NCBI GenBank assembly: GCA_004843345.1
Contig: CP039460.1
Location: 1,316,001 to 1,380,000 of the forward strand
Length of the DNA: 64,000 bases
DNA from: Acetobacteraceae bacterium
GTDB lineage: Bacteria; Pseudomonadota; Alphaproteobacteria; Acetobacterales; Acetobacteraceae
Reading direction: 5' to 3'
Both the position numbers and the translations under genes were made by a program. The notes below the pieces were generated by a model. That model saw only the letters and a list, made by a program, of their open reading frames with translations, ran no database searches and was not told where the DNA came from. Positions 1-8,967 of the stretch are shown piece by piece (positions within the stretch are counted from its first letter, which is position 1; the number at the start of each line of letters is the position of its first letter).

Positions 1-2358
1 AATAATCTGATTAATCTTGGCAAAATTTGCGGAGGTCGGGAAATCAAAATAGATTGCCATACGGTTCGGATTGTTGTTGTAGGTGCTGTTCTTCACGACA
101 GAGGTAATAAATTGTGAGTTTGGCACAATCAGCATTTCACCGTCAGGCAGGGCAATATTCGTTGCACGCATAGCAATCCGTTTCACCTCTCCAGAAGCGC
201 CACTGACTTCAATTGTATCGCCTGGTTGAATGGGACGTTCGGCTAAAAGCATAATGCCAGAAACGAAATCTTTGACGATGGATTGCAAACCAAAACCCAC
301 ACCAACAGAGAGAGCTGAAACAACCCAAGTTAAACTGCTGACAGACACACCAAGGAGTGTAAGGCAGAAAATGCCAGACAAAATCCATGTCGTGTAGGTT
401 AAAATGGTAATGATAGAGCTTTGCGCGCCATTACTGAGCTGCGTTGTGGGGAACAGACGTGAGGTTAACCATAAGCAGGCAAGCTGAATCCCATAGTAGG
501 TGCAGAAGAGTGTCAGGACACAAGAGAGAATCATTTTTGGCGAAATGGGAATATCGACAAATAAAGCCCCTAAGAAGATTTTTTCTAAACGGTCATAGAG
601 TTCTATAACAGAGAAATGCACGCCATTAGCACAGATAGCGATAGTGAGGGCACATAAGAAAACGAGACCTGCCGCTCCTGCCAAGACTTTCATTTGATCA
701 ATACGGTTCTGTGAAAGGCCGAGTGCATGGAGTTTCCGAAGGACAAAACGTCCAGGGGAAAGGGTGAGTGCCAACATTTGTTTCCAAGAGCCGACAATCA
801 GACAGACGAGCGCAATCGCATAAACGAGAACTAAGAGCTGTGTATTAATGATAAACGCTAAGGTCATATAGCCAGCAGTGATGGCGATTAATGTCAGGAC
901 AAAAACGATATTGCTTAGGACATGAAAAACAGACCATCTGCGCACGAGAATGGCTTCAAATTTTTGGCGTCCTGTGAGATCGGAATTATCTAAGGAGGAG
1001 GTGGAATCGATCCCTTCGGGCGCTTTTTTCATTCTAAAAAGAAGACTGAGGGAGAACGCATCAAGCAAAGCAACCGCACCTTGTAAAAAGGCGGAGAGAT
1101 TTGGCGCAATCACTTCCCTTTCTAAAAGGCCAACAAGATTGGAGGCGAGGACAAGACTAATCGCCATGAGAAAGCTTGAAATCGGGCGGGGCATTCCCCG
1201 TGTCCAGCCTAAAAGCGGCGCACCAGCCCCCAAGATAAACGCACAGGCTGGCAGACAGTTATTTACGACAATTGCTAATCCGCAAGATTCGCCATGAATA
1301 AAGAAAATCCAGAGATTCCAAAGGATAAGCGCTGTTGCAACACAAATAATACCGATGAGGAGTTGTCCTAATGTCCCAAGTGGAACAGCATTTAGCTCTT
1401 CCCGCAGAAGAATTTTTTCTTCCTCTTCCAGCATTTGAAGCTTTTTTGCTTTACGATCGGCTTCCCGTGGAGAAAAGACTTTACTGATAATGGAAAGGTT
1501 TGAGCCTGCATTGAGGGTGACATCGATATTTGTTTTTGCCCAAGCCCGAAAAATTTTTGGGAAACTACGTCCCAAGAGATGGCTTAGTAAGAGAATGAGG
1601 CAGAAGGTTGCCGTTGCACCGCCAAAAAGCAATATGGTCATATCCAGACCGCCATTATCTTTGATAAGCGGATTGCTGAGGCTTTTTTCTGCAATAACCC
1701 CTTCCCAGAAAGCAGGGTTAAGAGGACTAAAGGTTCTTTTGGTTAGAATTTGCTGGTGTAATTTGTTTAAGAGATTTTGTGTAAAATCTTCTAATTGATG
1801 CGCTTGCATCTGATAAAGCTTCGCTTCTACGAGAGAAGCCCGAACAGCACGCTGGCCATTTTGGACGTAGATACGTTGTTTTGTGATGGCGGTTTCTTCA
1901 TTGGGTGTCGGCTGGTCGCCAAGCACCTGCATGAGCGAAGTAAGAGAGTTGGAATAATTTTCCATCTGACTGACAAGCGTGTCGAGATTGCTTGAAACGT
2001 CTTTAAGCGTGTGGCGTGTATGTTGTAATTTAATAGAGCTGAGTGCTGTTGAATCTTTTAGAAGAAGAAGCACATTTTTAAGGGTTTGTTTTGCCTCGTT
2101 AATTTGTGCCTGCTCATCTGCGCCAATACCTTCCCGCCCCATCTGAATGACAGAAAGTTCTGTTTTTGTCAGACTTTCAGAATCTGGTGTTGTTTGTTTG
2201 TGGCTTGCTTTTGGAGTGGTAGGGGCGCTTTCTGTTTCAGGCGTAAGAACCGGAAGCAAGGGGTTCTGCTGTTCTGCCGCAAAAACGGAGGAAAACGCCA
2301 CAAAGCAAAAAAGAAAAAGGGAGAGAGGAAGATATTTCTTCAAAGGGGTATGTTTCAT
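1..2358 (-). CDS. MscS-family mechanosensitive channel with DUF3772-like N-terminus (3' end beyond window)
   Basis: The minus strand reads openly from an ATG at 2358 to the window edge, so the C-terminus is missing. The N-terminus is a signal peptide (charged start, a long Leu/Phe core, then VFAA), followed by a coiled periplasmic region and many membrane segments. The MscS pore-helix and beta-domain signature is clear: GVGFGLQSIVKDFVSG, then LLAERPIQPGDTIEV, then VPNSQF. Such large channels open under membrane tension and release solutes during osmotic downshock. An in-frame ATG at 2370 would overlap the pyrD stop as ATGA, but 2358 has a better GAGTGGA ribosome site and gives a cleaner signal peptide. 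The gene is probably translated after pyrD on one transcript. Confidence 0.88.
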   Translation of the reverse strand, partial: MKHTPLKKYLPLSLFLFCFVAFSSVFAAEQQNPLLPVLTPETESAPTTPKASHKQTTPDSESLTKTELSVIQMGREGIGADEQAQINEAKQTLKNVLLLLKDSTALSSIKLQHTRHTLKDVSSNLDTLVSQMENYSNSLTSLMQVLGDQPTPNEETAITKQRIYVQNGQRAVRASLVEAKLYQMQAHQLEDFTQNLLNKLHQQILTKRTFSPLNPAFWEGVIAEKSLSNPLIKDNGGLDMTILLFGGATATFCLILLLSHLLGRSFPKIFRAWAKTNIDVTLNAGSNLSIISKVFSPREADRKAKKLQMLEEEEKILLREELNAVPLGTLGQLLIGIICVATALILWNLWIFFIHGESCGLAIVVNNCLPACAFILGAGAPLLGWTRGMPRPISSFLMAISLVLASNLVGLLEREVIAPNLSAFLQGAVALLDAFSLSLLFRMKKAPEGIDSTSSLDNSDLTGRQKFEAILVRRWSVFHVLSNIVFVLTLIAITAGYMTLAFIINTQLLVLVYAIALVCLIVGSWKQMLALTLSPGRFVLRKLHALGLSQNRIDQMKVLAGAAGLVFLCALTIAICANGVHFSVIELYDRLEKIFLGALFVDIPISPKMILSCVLTLFCTYYGIQLACLWLTSRLFPTTQLSNGAQSSIITILTYTTWILSGIFCLTLLGVSVSSLTWVVSALSVGVGFGLQSIVKDFVSGIMLLAERPIQPGDTIEVSGASGEVKRIAMRATNIALPDGEMLIVPNSQFITSVVKNSTYNNNPNRMAIYFDFPTSANFAKINQII

Positions 2359-2366
2359 GCATCCAC

Positions 2367-3503
2367 TCATTGTGAGAGGTGAAAGGATTTTTTGATGTCT
2401 GAAAGCGTTTGAATTCTTTCTTGATCCATTGCTGAGAGTAACTCTTTTTTTAATTTTTTCAAAAGGGGTGTGCCTTCATAAATAAAGGCCGTGTAAATTT
2501 GAACGAGATCCGCCCCAGCTTTGAGGCGGGCAAGAATATCGTCCCCTGTTTCGATACCGCCACTTGAAATCAGGGTGAGGCGGTTTTTGCTGAGGGAAGC
2601 AACCAGCTTCAGGACTTCTAATGAACGTGCTTTTAAAGGCGCTCCAGAAAGGCCGCCAACCTCCTCTTTGTGTTTTGAAACAAGATTAAAATCACGGGAT
2701 TTTGTCGTGTTGGTAAGAATAAGCCCTGTTGCGTCAAAGTGAATACAGGTCTCAATCAAGGGCGCAAAGGCCGTATCCTCAAGGTCTGGTGAAAATTTAA
2801 TAAAAATAGGAAGTTTGCGTTGATTAACGTCCTGAACCCCCTTTAAAAGCTTTTCTAAAAAAGCTGTATTTTGCAAATCTCTTAGGCCAGGTGTGTTCGG
2901 GGAGGAAAGGTTAATGGTGATATAACTCGCATAGGGAGAAAATCTTGCCACCAGTTTCGGATAATCAGAAAGGGGCTCTGCGCCCACTTTGTTAATTCCA
3001 ATATTGATGCCCAAGGGGAAGCCAAAGGGAAGAGAGGCTTCTTTATTTTCCGGCGGTAAAAGCGCTTTTTTTAAATTATCTTCAAAAACAGCTTCGCCAG
3101 GACTGTTAAAGCCCATACGGTTAATAACGGCACGATCTTCGGTAAGCCGGAAAAGACGTGGGCTTGGATTACCAGACTGCGGACGGGGCGTTACAGTGCC
3201 CGCTTCGACAAAGCCAAATCCGATGCAATTAAGGGCATGGATCGCCTTGGCATCCTTGTCAAAGCCAGCGGCCATGCCAATAGGATTTTCAAAAGGAATA
3301 CCCATGACATTGACATGGAGACGGGAAGTATCTCTTTTACGTGGAAGATGTTTCCAAAGATTTTTTTCCATCATGCCAAGCGCCGCATGATGGGCGGTTT
3401 CTGGATCGAAAAGATGAAAAAATTTGGTGGATAGGGTCGATAATTTCGAGGAAACAAGACAATTTAGAAGATTGCTCGGACAAAAACATTTAAAAACAGA
3501 CAT
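2367..3503 (-). CDS. pyrD: Dihydroorotate dehydrogenase (quinone), class 2
   Basis: Catalyses the quinone-linked oxidation of dihydroorotate to orotate in pyrimidine synthesis, at the inner face of the cytoplasmic membrane. Visible family features are NPIGMAAGFDKDA (FMN site), FGFVEAGTVTPRPQ, NRMGFNSPG, the class 2 catalytic-serine region INLSSPNTPGLR and the phosphate-binding ISSGGIETGDD near the C-terminus. The ATG at 3503 follows AGGA by seven bases and is preferred over an in-frame TTG at 3509. About 25 residues precede the usual membrane-binding helix, which is somewhat longer than in E. coli. It is divergent from dusB and its end touches the MscS-family gene, suggesting co-transcription. 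Confidence 0.95.
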   Translation of the reverse strand: MSVFKCFCPSNLLNCLVSSKLSTLSTKFFHLFDPETAHHAALGMMEKNLWKHLPRKRDTSRLHVNVMGIPFENPIGMAAGFDKDAKAIHALNCIGFGFVEAGTVTPRPQSGNPSPRLFRLTEDRAVINRMGFNSPGEAVFEDNLKKALLPPENKEASLPFGFPLGINIGINKVGAEPLSDYPKLVARFSPYASYITINLSSPNTPGLRDLQNTAFLEKLLKGVQDVNQRKLPIFIKFSPDLEDTAFAPLIETCIHFDATGLILTNTTKSRDFNLVSKHKEEVGGLSGAPLKARSLEVLKLVASLSKNRLTLISSGGIETGDDILARLKAGADLVQIYTAFIYEGTPLLKKLKKELLSAMDQERIQTLSDIKKSFHLSQ

Positions 3504-3673
3504 GAGCAAATCCTACCAAAAAATCGTTATATTATGAAAAATATATGCTAAAATGTGAGCCATAGCCTCGAAATAGGCCAAATAATTTTAGAGGAAATCG
3601 GCCTGTTTTTAAATAGAGGCGTAAAAAATAGTGGATGTGTGGGGTTTGGGTAAGAAAGCCCTTTAGGAAATGG
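3504..3673. promoter_or_regulatory. Divergent promoter region between pyrD and dusB
   Basis: This 170-base AT-rich stretch separates two divergently read genes and must hold both start signals. TATA-like blocks occur around 3525-3560, but none is close enough to consensus with a well-spaced -35 box to name a single promoter. The location is an inference from gene orientation. Confidence 0.4.
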
Positions 3674-4744
3674 ATGCCAGACGTAAAAGAAAAACAACAT
3701 AAAATTTTACCTCCGATTGCGCTTGGAAATGGCGTGGTGATGAAGGACCCTGTTATCTTAGCGCCGATGGCAGGGGTAACGGATTTGCCCTTTCGGGAAC
3801 TCTCACGGGAAATGGGCGCAGGCTACCTGATTTCTGAGATGATTGCCTCTTGGGCCATGATTAGAGAAAACGAGGCAACCTTAAATATGGCACGTCCAGC
3901 TTTAGGTGAGGGGATCAATGCGGTTCAGCTCGCAGGCTGTGATCCAGAGGCCTTGGCGCAGGCTGCAAAAATGGCAGAGGCAGGGGGAGCAGACGTGATT
4001 GACATCAATTTTGGCTGTCCTGTGAAAAAAGTTGCGGTTGGCCAAATGGCGGGATCGGCTTTGATGAAAGATGAAAAAAAAGCCTGCCAGCTTTTAGAAG
4101 CCGTCGTCGGGGCAGTTTCTGTTCCTGTAACGCTTAAAATGCGCATGGGCTGGGATCATGAACATTTAAATGCACCGGAACTTGCGAAATTAGCGCAGGA
4201 AATTGGAATCAAATTGGTAACGATCCACGGTAGAACACGCCAAATGCTCTATCGTGGCAAGGCCGATTGGCAGTTTGTCTCTCGGGTGAAGGAAAAGATA
4301 GATATTCCTGTCTTAGTCAATGGCGATATTAAAACGCTTCAAGATGCGAGAGAGGCTCTGAAACTCTCGGGGGCAGACGGCATTATGGTCGGACGTGCCT
4401 GCTACGGTAAGCCATGGTATCCAGCGGAACTCGCAGCAAGAATTAGAGGGGAGGATTTTTCTTCCCCAACCTTGACCGAAGAGCGTGATATTCTCCTCAA
4501 ACATTACGAAAAATCGCTGGAATGTTTTGGCGAGCGTGCAGGTGTGCGCCTGTGCCGAAAACATGCGAGCTGGTATTCCGCAGGCTTGAGAGGCTCAGCT
4601 GGCTTCCGGTCGCAAGTCAACCGCTTGGAAAATGCGGACGAGGTAATGAATCTCATTTCGGAATTTTACAGCGAATTGATTGAAGAAGGGTTTGAGCGTC
4701 CAGAAAATGCGATGTTCGCCGAGACCGTACAGGAAGAGGCTTAA
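3674..4744 (+). CDS. dusB: tRNA-dihydrouridine synthase B
   Basis: FMN enzyme that reduces uridine to dihydrouridine in the D-loop of tRNAs. The TIM barrel shows [16 protein letters not shown] at the start, [10 protein letters not shown] with the catalytic cysteine, [15 protein letters not shown] and the phosphate-binding [16 protein letters not shown]. The ATG at 3674 has AGGA five bases upstream; an earlier in-frame ATG at 3635 would add residues with no family resemblance. It directly precedes ntrY with no spacer (TAA then ATG), an old alphaproteobacterial arrangement in which the dus gene was called nifR3. Length (356 residues) is normal. Confidence 0.93.
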   Translation: MPDVKEKQHKILPPIALGNGVVMKDPVILAPMAGVTDLPFRELSREMGAGYLISEMIASWAMIRENEATLNMARPALGEGINAVQLAGCDPEALAQAAKMAEAGGADVIDINFGCPVKKVAVGQMAGSALMKDEKKACQLLEAVVGAVSVPVTLKMRMGWDHEHLNAPELAKLAQEIGIKLVTIHGRTRQMLYRGKADWQFVSRVKEKIDIPVLVNGDIKTLQDAREALKLSGADGIMVGRACYGKPWYPAELAARIRGEDFSSPTLTEERDILLKHYEKSLECFGERAGVRLCRKHASWYSAGLRGSAGFRSQVNRLENADEVMNLISEFYSELIEEGFERPENAMFAETVQEEA

Positions 4745-7231
4745 ATGCACGCTTTCCTTAATCCGTTGCTGGAATGGCTGCAGCGTCTTCTGATTAAGGT
4801 CACAACGCCACGCTCGACCGTGACATTGCTCTCTTTGGCGGTATTTTTAGCGATTGTCACTTTTGTGGCTTTGGCAGGCGGAATGTCACTTTCCCGCTAT
4901 CCGCAGGCAGAGGCGCTCCTCTTCCTTTTTGACTGCATTATGCTGGCGTTGCTCACCTTGCTTTTGGCACGCCATGTCGGACGGGTTCTTATTCAACGGC
5001 GCTTAGGACACGCAGGGGCGCGCCTTCATATCAAGCTCATGCTGCTCTTTGGTGTGGTAGCCTCTGTCCCAACGATGCTATTGGGGATTTTGGCAGCGCT
5101 GTTTTTCCATTTTGGGGTGGAAATCTGGTTTTCAACACGGATTACAAATGCGCTGGTTGAGGCGCAATCTGTGGCCGTTGGTTATTTAAGGGAGCATAAT
5201 GAAAATGCGAGAGCCGATGCGTTCGGCATTGCGAATGCCCTGCTGACGGCTGAAAATGACGCTATTTTTGTCCCGGGTTCTGATTTTTTCCATGATAATA
5301 AACGCTTAGAATCCTTTTTAGGGGAGGAAGTGACGGCCAGAGGTCTGAACAGCGCTGTTCTCTTTGATCCTTTTACACGGCGTATTCTGGCCTCCGCAGG
5401 GCTGTTTTGGCGGGATAAAAGAGCGACGGAAGAAGCAGCGGAATTACCTTCAAAATCTTTGGTCGCCATGGCACAGGCAGGGGGGGCTGTGGTGCATGAC
5501 CAGCCTGATTTGCAGGAGGTCGAGGCGCTGGTTCGGGTCGGGAATACAGGCTTGATGCTCATGGTAAAACGGCCTGTTTCCCATGAAATTTCCTCACATG
5601 TCCAGCACATGGCTGAAATTATCCGCAATTACCAGCGTTTGCTGGCCAATCGGGCGGAAAGCCAAATTGCCTTTGTCAGTATTTTTGCGTTGCTGGTTTT
5701 TTTGATTCTGGCGATTGGGACATTGATTGGACTTTCGCTTGCAACAGGAATCGTGCGTCCGCTTGGCTTGCTCATTCGAGCTTCCCAGCGTGTGTCTTTG
5801 GGAGATTTAGCGGCGCGCGTTCCGATTAAAAAAAGCGATGCGAGCCGGGGAGATGAGGTGACAATCCTCTCCAGAGCTTTTAACCGCATGACCGATCAGC
5901 TCGCCAGCCAGCGAAATGAGCTGGTGAAGGCCTATAATACTTTAAATGAGCGCACACGTTTTACCGAGGCCGTTCTTTCAGGTGTTTCTGCAGGGGTGAT
6001 TGGATTAGACAAAAATCAGTCGGTGGAGCTGTTTAACCGTATGGCAGAGGAGATTCTTGGCAGAAGCCTCGAACGCTGTAAGGAAAGAAAATTGGTCGAG
6101 TGCCTGCCGGAACTCAAGGATTTATTAGACGAGGCCAAGGCGCACCCTGCCCGATCCCATACAGCAGAAATTCAGATTGACAGCGAGAATCTTCCAGCCC
6201 CGGGAGGGCCGGGCGCTGGCGCAGGAGCTGGCGCAGGGCGTACCTTATTTGTGCGGATTGTGGCGGAAAGAGAAGCGCTTGCCCCAGATCACAGCGCTTA
6301 TGAAGGTTATGTTGTGACCTTTGACGATATTACCGACCTTCAGGCCGCACAGCGTAAGGCCGCATGGTCAGATGTCGCACGCCGTGTCGCTCATGAAATT
6401 AAAAATCCGCTCACGCCGATTCAATTAGCGGCAGAACGCTTGCGCCGTCGTTTTTTAAAGGAAATTCAGAGCTCCCCTGAAACATATAGTGAACTTGTCG
6501 ATACGATTATTCGGCAAGTGGGCGATATTGGCAAAATGGTGGATGATTTTTCGGCCTTTGCCCGTATGCCTGATCCGTTTATGGAGCGCTATAATCTCGC
6601 CACTTTGTGCCAAGAGGCTTTGGTGTTGCAGCGTGCGGCACATTCTGAAATCAAATACGAGACCAAGGGATTAGGCGGAGAAAGCCTATGGGTTCTCTGC
6701 GACAGACGTCTAATTGCACAGGCTTTGACAAATCTTTTGCAAAATGCGGCAGATGCGATTGAGATGCGCTTTGAAGAAGAGGAAAAAAAGACACAGCAGC
6801 AGATCGGGGCAGAGGAAATGATGGAAAATGAAAATTTTGGGAGAAAAAAAGAAAAATTTCCACCGAAAAAAAATATTGGCAGAATTGCCCTCTCCCTTTG
6901 GCAAGAGGAGGGATATGCGGTAATTGGGTTGGAAGATGATGGCATTGGCCTGCCGGCAAAAGATAAATTACATTTATTAGAGCCTTATGTGACTTTTAAA
7001 CCAAAGGGAACAGGTTTAGGTTTAGCTATCGTAAAACGAATTATCGATGTGCATCATGGCAAGTTAGATTTGACAGATGTAAAAACAGGTTTAAGAGTAG
7101 AGGAAAGAGGGATAGATGCAAAAAAACACACAGGTGCGTTTGTGAGTCTATTTATTCCTTTGGTAGAAAATAATGTTCAGCCTGAGTTTAAAAGCATCGA
7201 ACATAAGCAAGGAATGCAAGGGGTAGCATGA
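4745..7231 (+). CDS. ntrY: NtrY-type membrane sensor histidine kinase
   Basis: Sensor of the NtrY/NtrX two-component pair, linked in Alphaproteobacteria to nitrogen, redox and envelope responses. Hydrophobic segments near residues 25-50, 58-80, 95-120 and 300-330 bracket a periplasmic region. HAMP, PAS, HisKA and ATPase domains follow. His550 lies in VAHEIKNPLTPIQ, the N box has Asn667 in LLQNAADAIE, and the G boxes are DDGIGLP and GTGLGLAIV. Two oddities are a Gly/Ala repeat (about residues 480-494) at the end of the PAS domain and a charged Glu/Lys-rich insert (about 675-715) between the N and G1 boxes. The stop overlaps the ntrX start by four bases. Confidence 0.92.
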   Translation: MHAFLNPLLEWLQRLLIKVTTPRSTVTLLSLAVFLAIVTFVALAGGMSLSRYPQAEALLFLFDCIMLALLTLLLARHVGRVLIQRRLGHAGARLHIKLMLLFGVVASVPTMLLGILAALFFHFGVEIWFSTRITNALVEAQSVAVGYLREHNENARADAFGIANALLTAENDAIFVPGSDFFHDNKRLESFLGEEVTARGLNSAVLFDPFTRRILASAGLFWRDKRATEEAAELPSKSLVAMAQAGGAVVHDQPDLQEVEALVRVGNTGLMLMVKRPVSHEISSHVQHMAEIIRNYQRLLANRAESQIAFVSIFALLVFLILAIGTLIGLSLATGIVRPLGLLIRASQRVSLGDLAARVPIKKSDASRGDEVTILSRAFNRMTDQLASQRNELVKAYNTLNERTRFTEAVLSGVSAGVIGLDKNQSVELFNRMAEEILGRSLERCKERKLVECLPELKDLLDEAKAHPARSHTAEIQIDSENLPAPGGPGAGAGAGAGRTLFVRIVAEREALAPDHSAYEGYVVTFDDITDLQAAQRKAAWSDVARRVAHEIKNPLTPIQLAAERLRRRFLKEIQSSPETYSELVDTIIRQVGDIGKMVDDFSAFARMPDPFMERYNLATLCQEALVLQRAAHSEIKYETKGLGGESLWVLCDRRLIAQALTNLLQNAADAIEMRFEEEEKKTQQQIGAEEMMENENFGRKKEKFPPKKNIGRIALSLWQEEGYAVIGLEDDGIGLPAKDKLHLLEPYVTFKPKGTGLGLAIVKRIIDVHHGKLDLTDVKTGLRVEERGIDAKKHTGAFVSLFIPLVENNVQPEFKSIEHKQGMQGVA

Positions 7232-8715
7232 GCGCTGAAATTCTGATTGTTGATGACGAGCCAGATATCCGTTTTCTTTTAAAGGGAGTTTTAGAGGACG
7301 AGGGCTACCAAGCCTCTGTTTCTGCTGGCTCTAAAGAGGCGTTGGTTCTTTTCCATAAACGCAGGCCTGCGTTAATTATCCTCGATATTTGGCTGGAGCA
7401 TTCCGAGCTTGACGGGCTGGAACTTCTTAAAATTTTTGCGCAGGAAGCGCCCGAAGTTCCCGTTGTGATGATTTCAGGCCATGGCTCGATTGAAACCGCT
7501 GTTGCAAGCCTGAGAGATGGCGCTTACGACTTTATTGAAAAGCCTTTTCAAACAGAACATCTGCTTTCCATCGTTCGCAGAGGGCTGGAGGCCTCACGCC
7601 TTCAGCGTGAAAATGCGGAATTAAGACACCGTACAGGCGCAGATGAGGAAATTGAAGGCACAAGCTCTGCGATTGTCGGTGTTAAAGCGCAAATTGACAG
7701 GGTTGCCCCCACAAATTCACGGGTGCTGATTACAGGGCCTGCCGGTGTTGGAAAGAATCTGGCCGCCCGTATGATTCATAAACGCTCGGCACGTTCAGAC
7801 CGTCCTTTTGTGGTGTTAAATTGTGCGATGCTTGCGCCAGAACGCCTCGAAGAGGAGTTGTTCGGCTATGAGCGTGGGAGAGATGAAGCCCCCAGAAGAG
7901 GCGCTTTTGAACGGGCGCATGGGGGCACTTTGGTGCTTGATGAAGTGATTGACATGCCCTTGGAGACACAAGGGAAAATCGTCCGAATGCTCCAAGTGCA
8001 GACCTTCCAGCGTGTCAACGGCGTTCAGAATATCAAGGTCGATGTGCGTGTTTTGGCGACCTCCACAGGCGATCTTCAACAGGCAGTTGCGGCAAAACGT
8101 TTCCGTGAGGATTTATTCTATCGCCTTGCGGTTGTGCCTCTTGAAATTCCACCGCTTCAGGAACGCAGAGAGGATATTCCAGCCTTAATTAAGATTTTTC
8201 TGCAAAAGGCCGCAGAGGTGACAGGGCTTCCGTTAAGAGAGCTTTCTGTCGATGCCTTGACCGCTTTGCAAACCTATGATTGGCCGGGTAATGTCCGTGA
8301 GCTTCGGAATCTGATGGAGCGTCTTTTAATCCTTGCCCCTCATGAGGGAGAGCCAGATGCGCCAGTTCGGGCGAATATGCTCCCTGATTTTGTCAATAAG
8401 GGCGCACCGCACCTTGTGGGAACGGCAACGCCTGACGGCGATATTATGGCCCTTTCTTTAAGAGAGGCTCGGGACGTTTTTGAAACGCAATATCTTCAGG
8501 TTCAGCTGATGCGTTTTGGTGGAAATATCAGCCGAACCGCTAGCTTTGTGCAGATGGAGCGCAGTGCCCTGCACCGTAAGCTCAAGCAATTAGGGGTAAC
8601 GCACGAGGGAAGAGGGCGCTCGCAGTCCCAAGCAGCGAAAAAACTCCTAAAATCCTCTTCAGAAGGGGCTTTGGTAAAGGACGCCGAGTCTAAAAAAGAG
8701 AAAGAGGAAGACTGA
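7228..8715 (+). CDS. ntrX: NtrX-type response regulator, sigma-54-activator fold
   Basis: DNA-binding partner of NtrY. The receiver domain (1-120) has the acidic pair DDE, the phosphoacceptor Asp53 in ILDIW and Lys in IEKPF. The AAA+ domain starts near 145 with Walker A GPAGVGKN (about 170) and Walker B GGTLVLDEV. The GAFTGA loop that contacts sigma-54 is absent: the position reads RRGAFERAHGG. Other alphaproteobacterial NtrX proteins also lack it, so this one may regulate without sigma-54. The C-terminus carries a Fis-type helix-turn-helix (NISRTASFVQMERSALHRKL). ATGA coupling with ntrY and a zero-base gap to hfq point to one operon. Confidence 0.93.
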   Translation: MSAEILIVDDEPDIRFLLKGVLEDEGYQASVSAGSKEALVLFHKRRPALIILDIWLEHSELDGLELLKIFAQEAPEVPVVMISGHGSIETAVASLRDGAYDFIEKPFQTEHLLSIVRRGLEASRLQRENAELRHRTGADEEIEGTSSAIVGVKAQIDRVAPTNSRVLITGPAGVGKNLAARMIHKRSARSDRPFVVLNCAMLAPERLEEELFGYERGRDEAPRRGAFERAHGGTLVLDEVIDMPLETQGKIVRMLQVQTFQRVNGVQNIKVDVRVLATSTGDLQQAVAAKRFREDLFYRLAVVPLEIPPLQERREDIPALIKIFLQKAAEVTGLPLRELSVDALTALQTYDWPGNVRELRNLMERLLILAPHEGEPDAPVRANMLPDFVNKGAPHLVGTATPDGDIMALSLREARDVFETQYLQVQLMRFGGNISRTASFVQMERSALHRKLKQLGVTHEGRGRSQSQAAKKLLKSSSEGALVKDAESKKEKEED

Positions 8716-8949
8716 ATGACACAAGAGGCTTGCCTTCAGGATGACTTTCTCCGTCATCTTTCAAGTGAGAATCTGCCCGTAACCCTATTTTTAATTAACG
8801 GGGTGAAATTACAGGGGCATATTACAGCCTTTGATAAGGAAACGGTTTTATTACGGCGGGAGGGGCATGTGCAGCTCGTGTACAAACATGCGCTCAGCAC
8901 GGTGATGCCTGTGGCAGCCTTGGCAGACTTCCCTGAAAAAATAAAATAA
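8716..8949 (+). CDS. hfq: RNA chaperone Hfq
   Basis: Hexameric Sm-like protein that helps small RNAs pair with mRNAs. The Sm1 motif ([22 protein letters not shown]) and Sm2 motif ([11 protein letters not shown]) are nearly canonical, and the length of 77 residues is typical. The ATG follows the ntrX stop codon directly, so translation is probably coupled. The order ntrY-ntrX-hfq-hflX is widely conserved in Alphaproteobacteria, which supports the call. Confidence 0.97.
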   Translation: MTQEACLQDDFLRHLSSENLPVTLFLINGVKLQGHITAFDKETVLLRREGHVQLVYKHALSTVMPVAALADFPEKIK

Positions 8950-8967
8950 TCATTATAGGAATAACAT

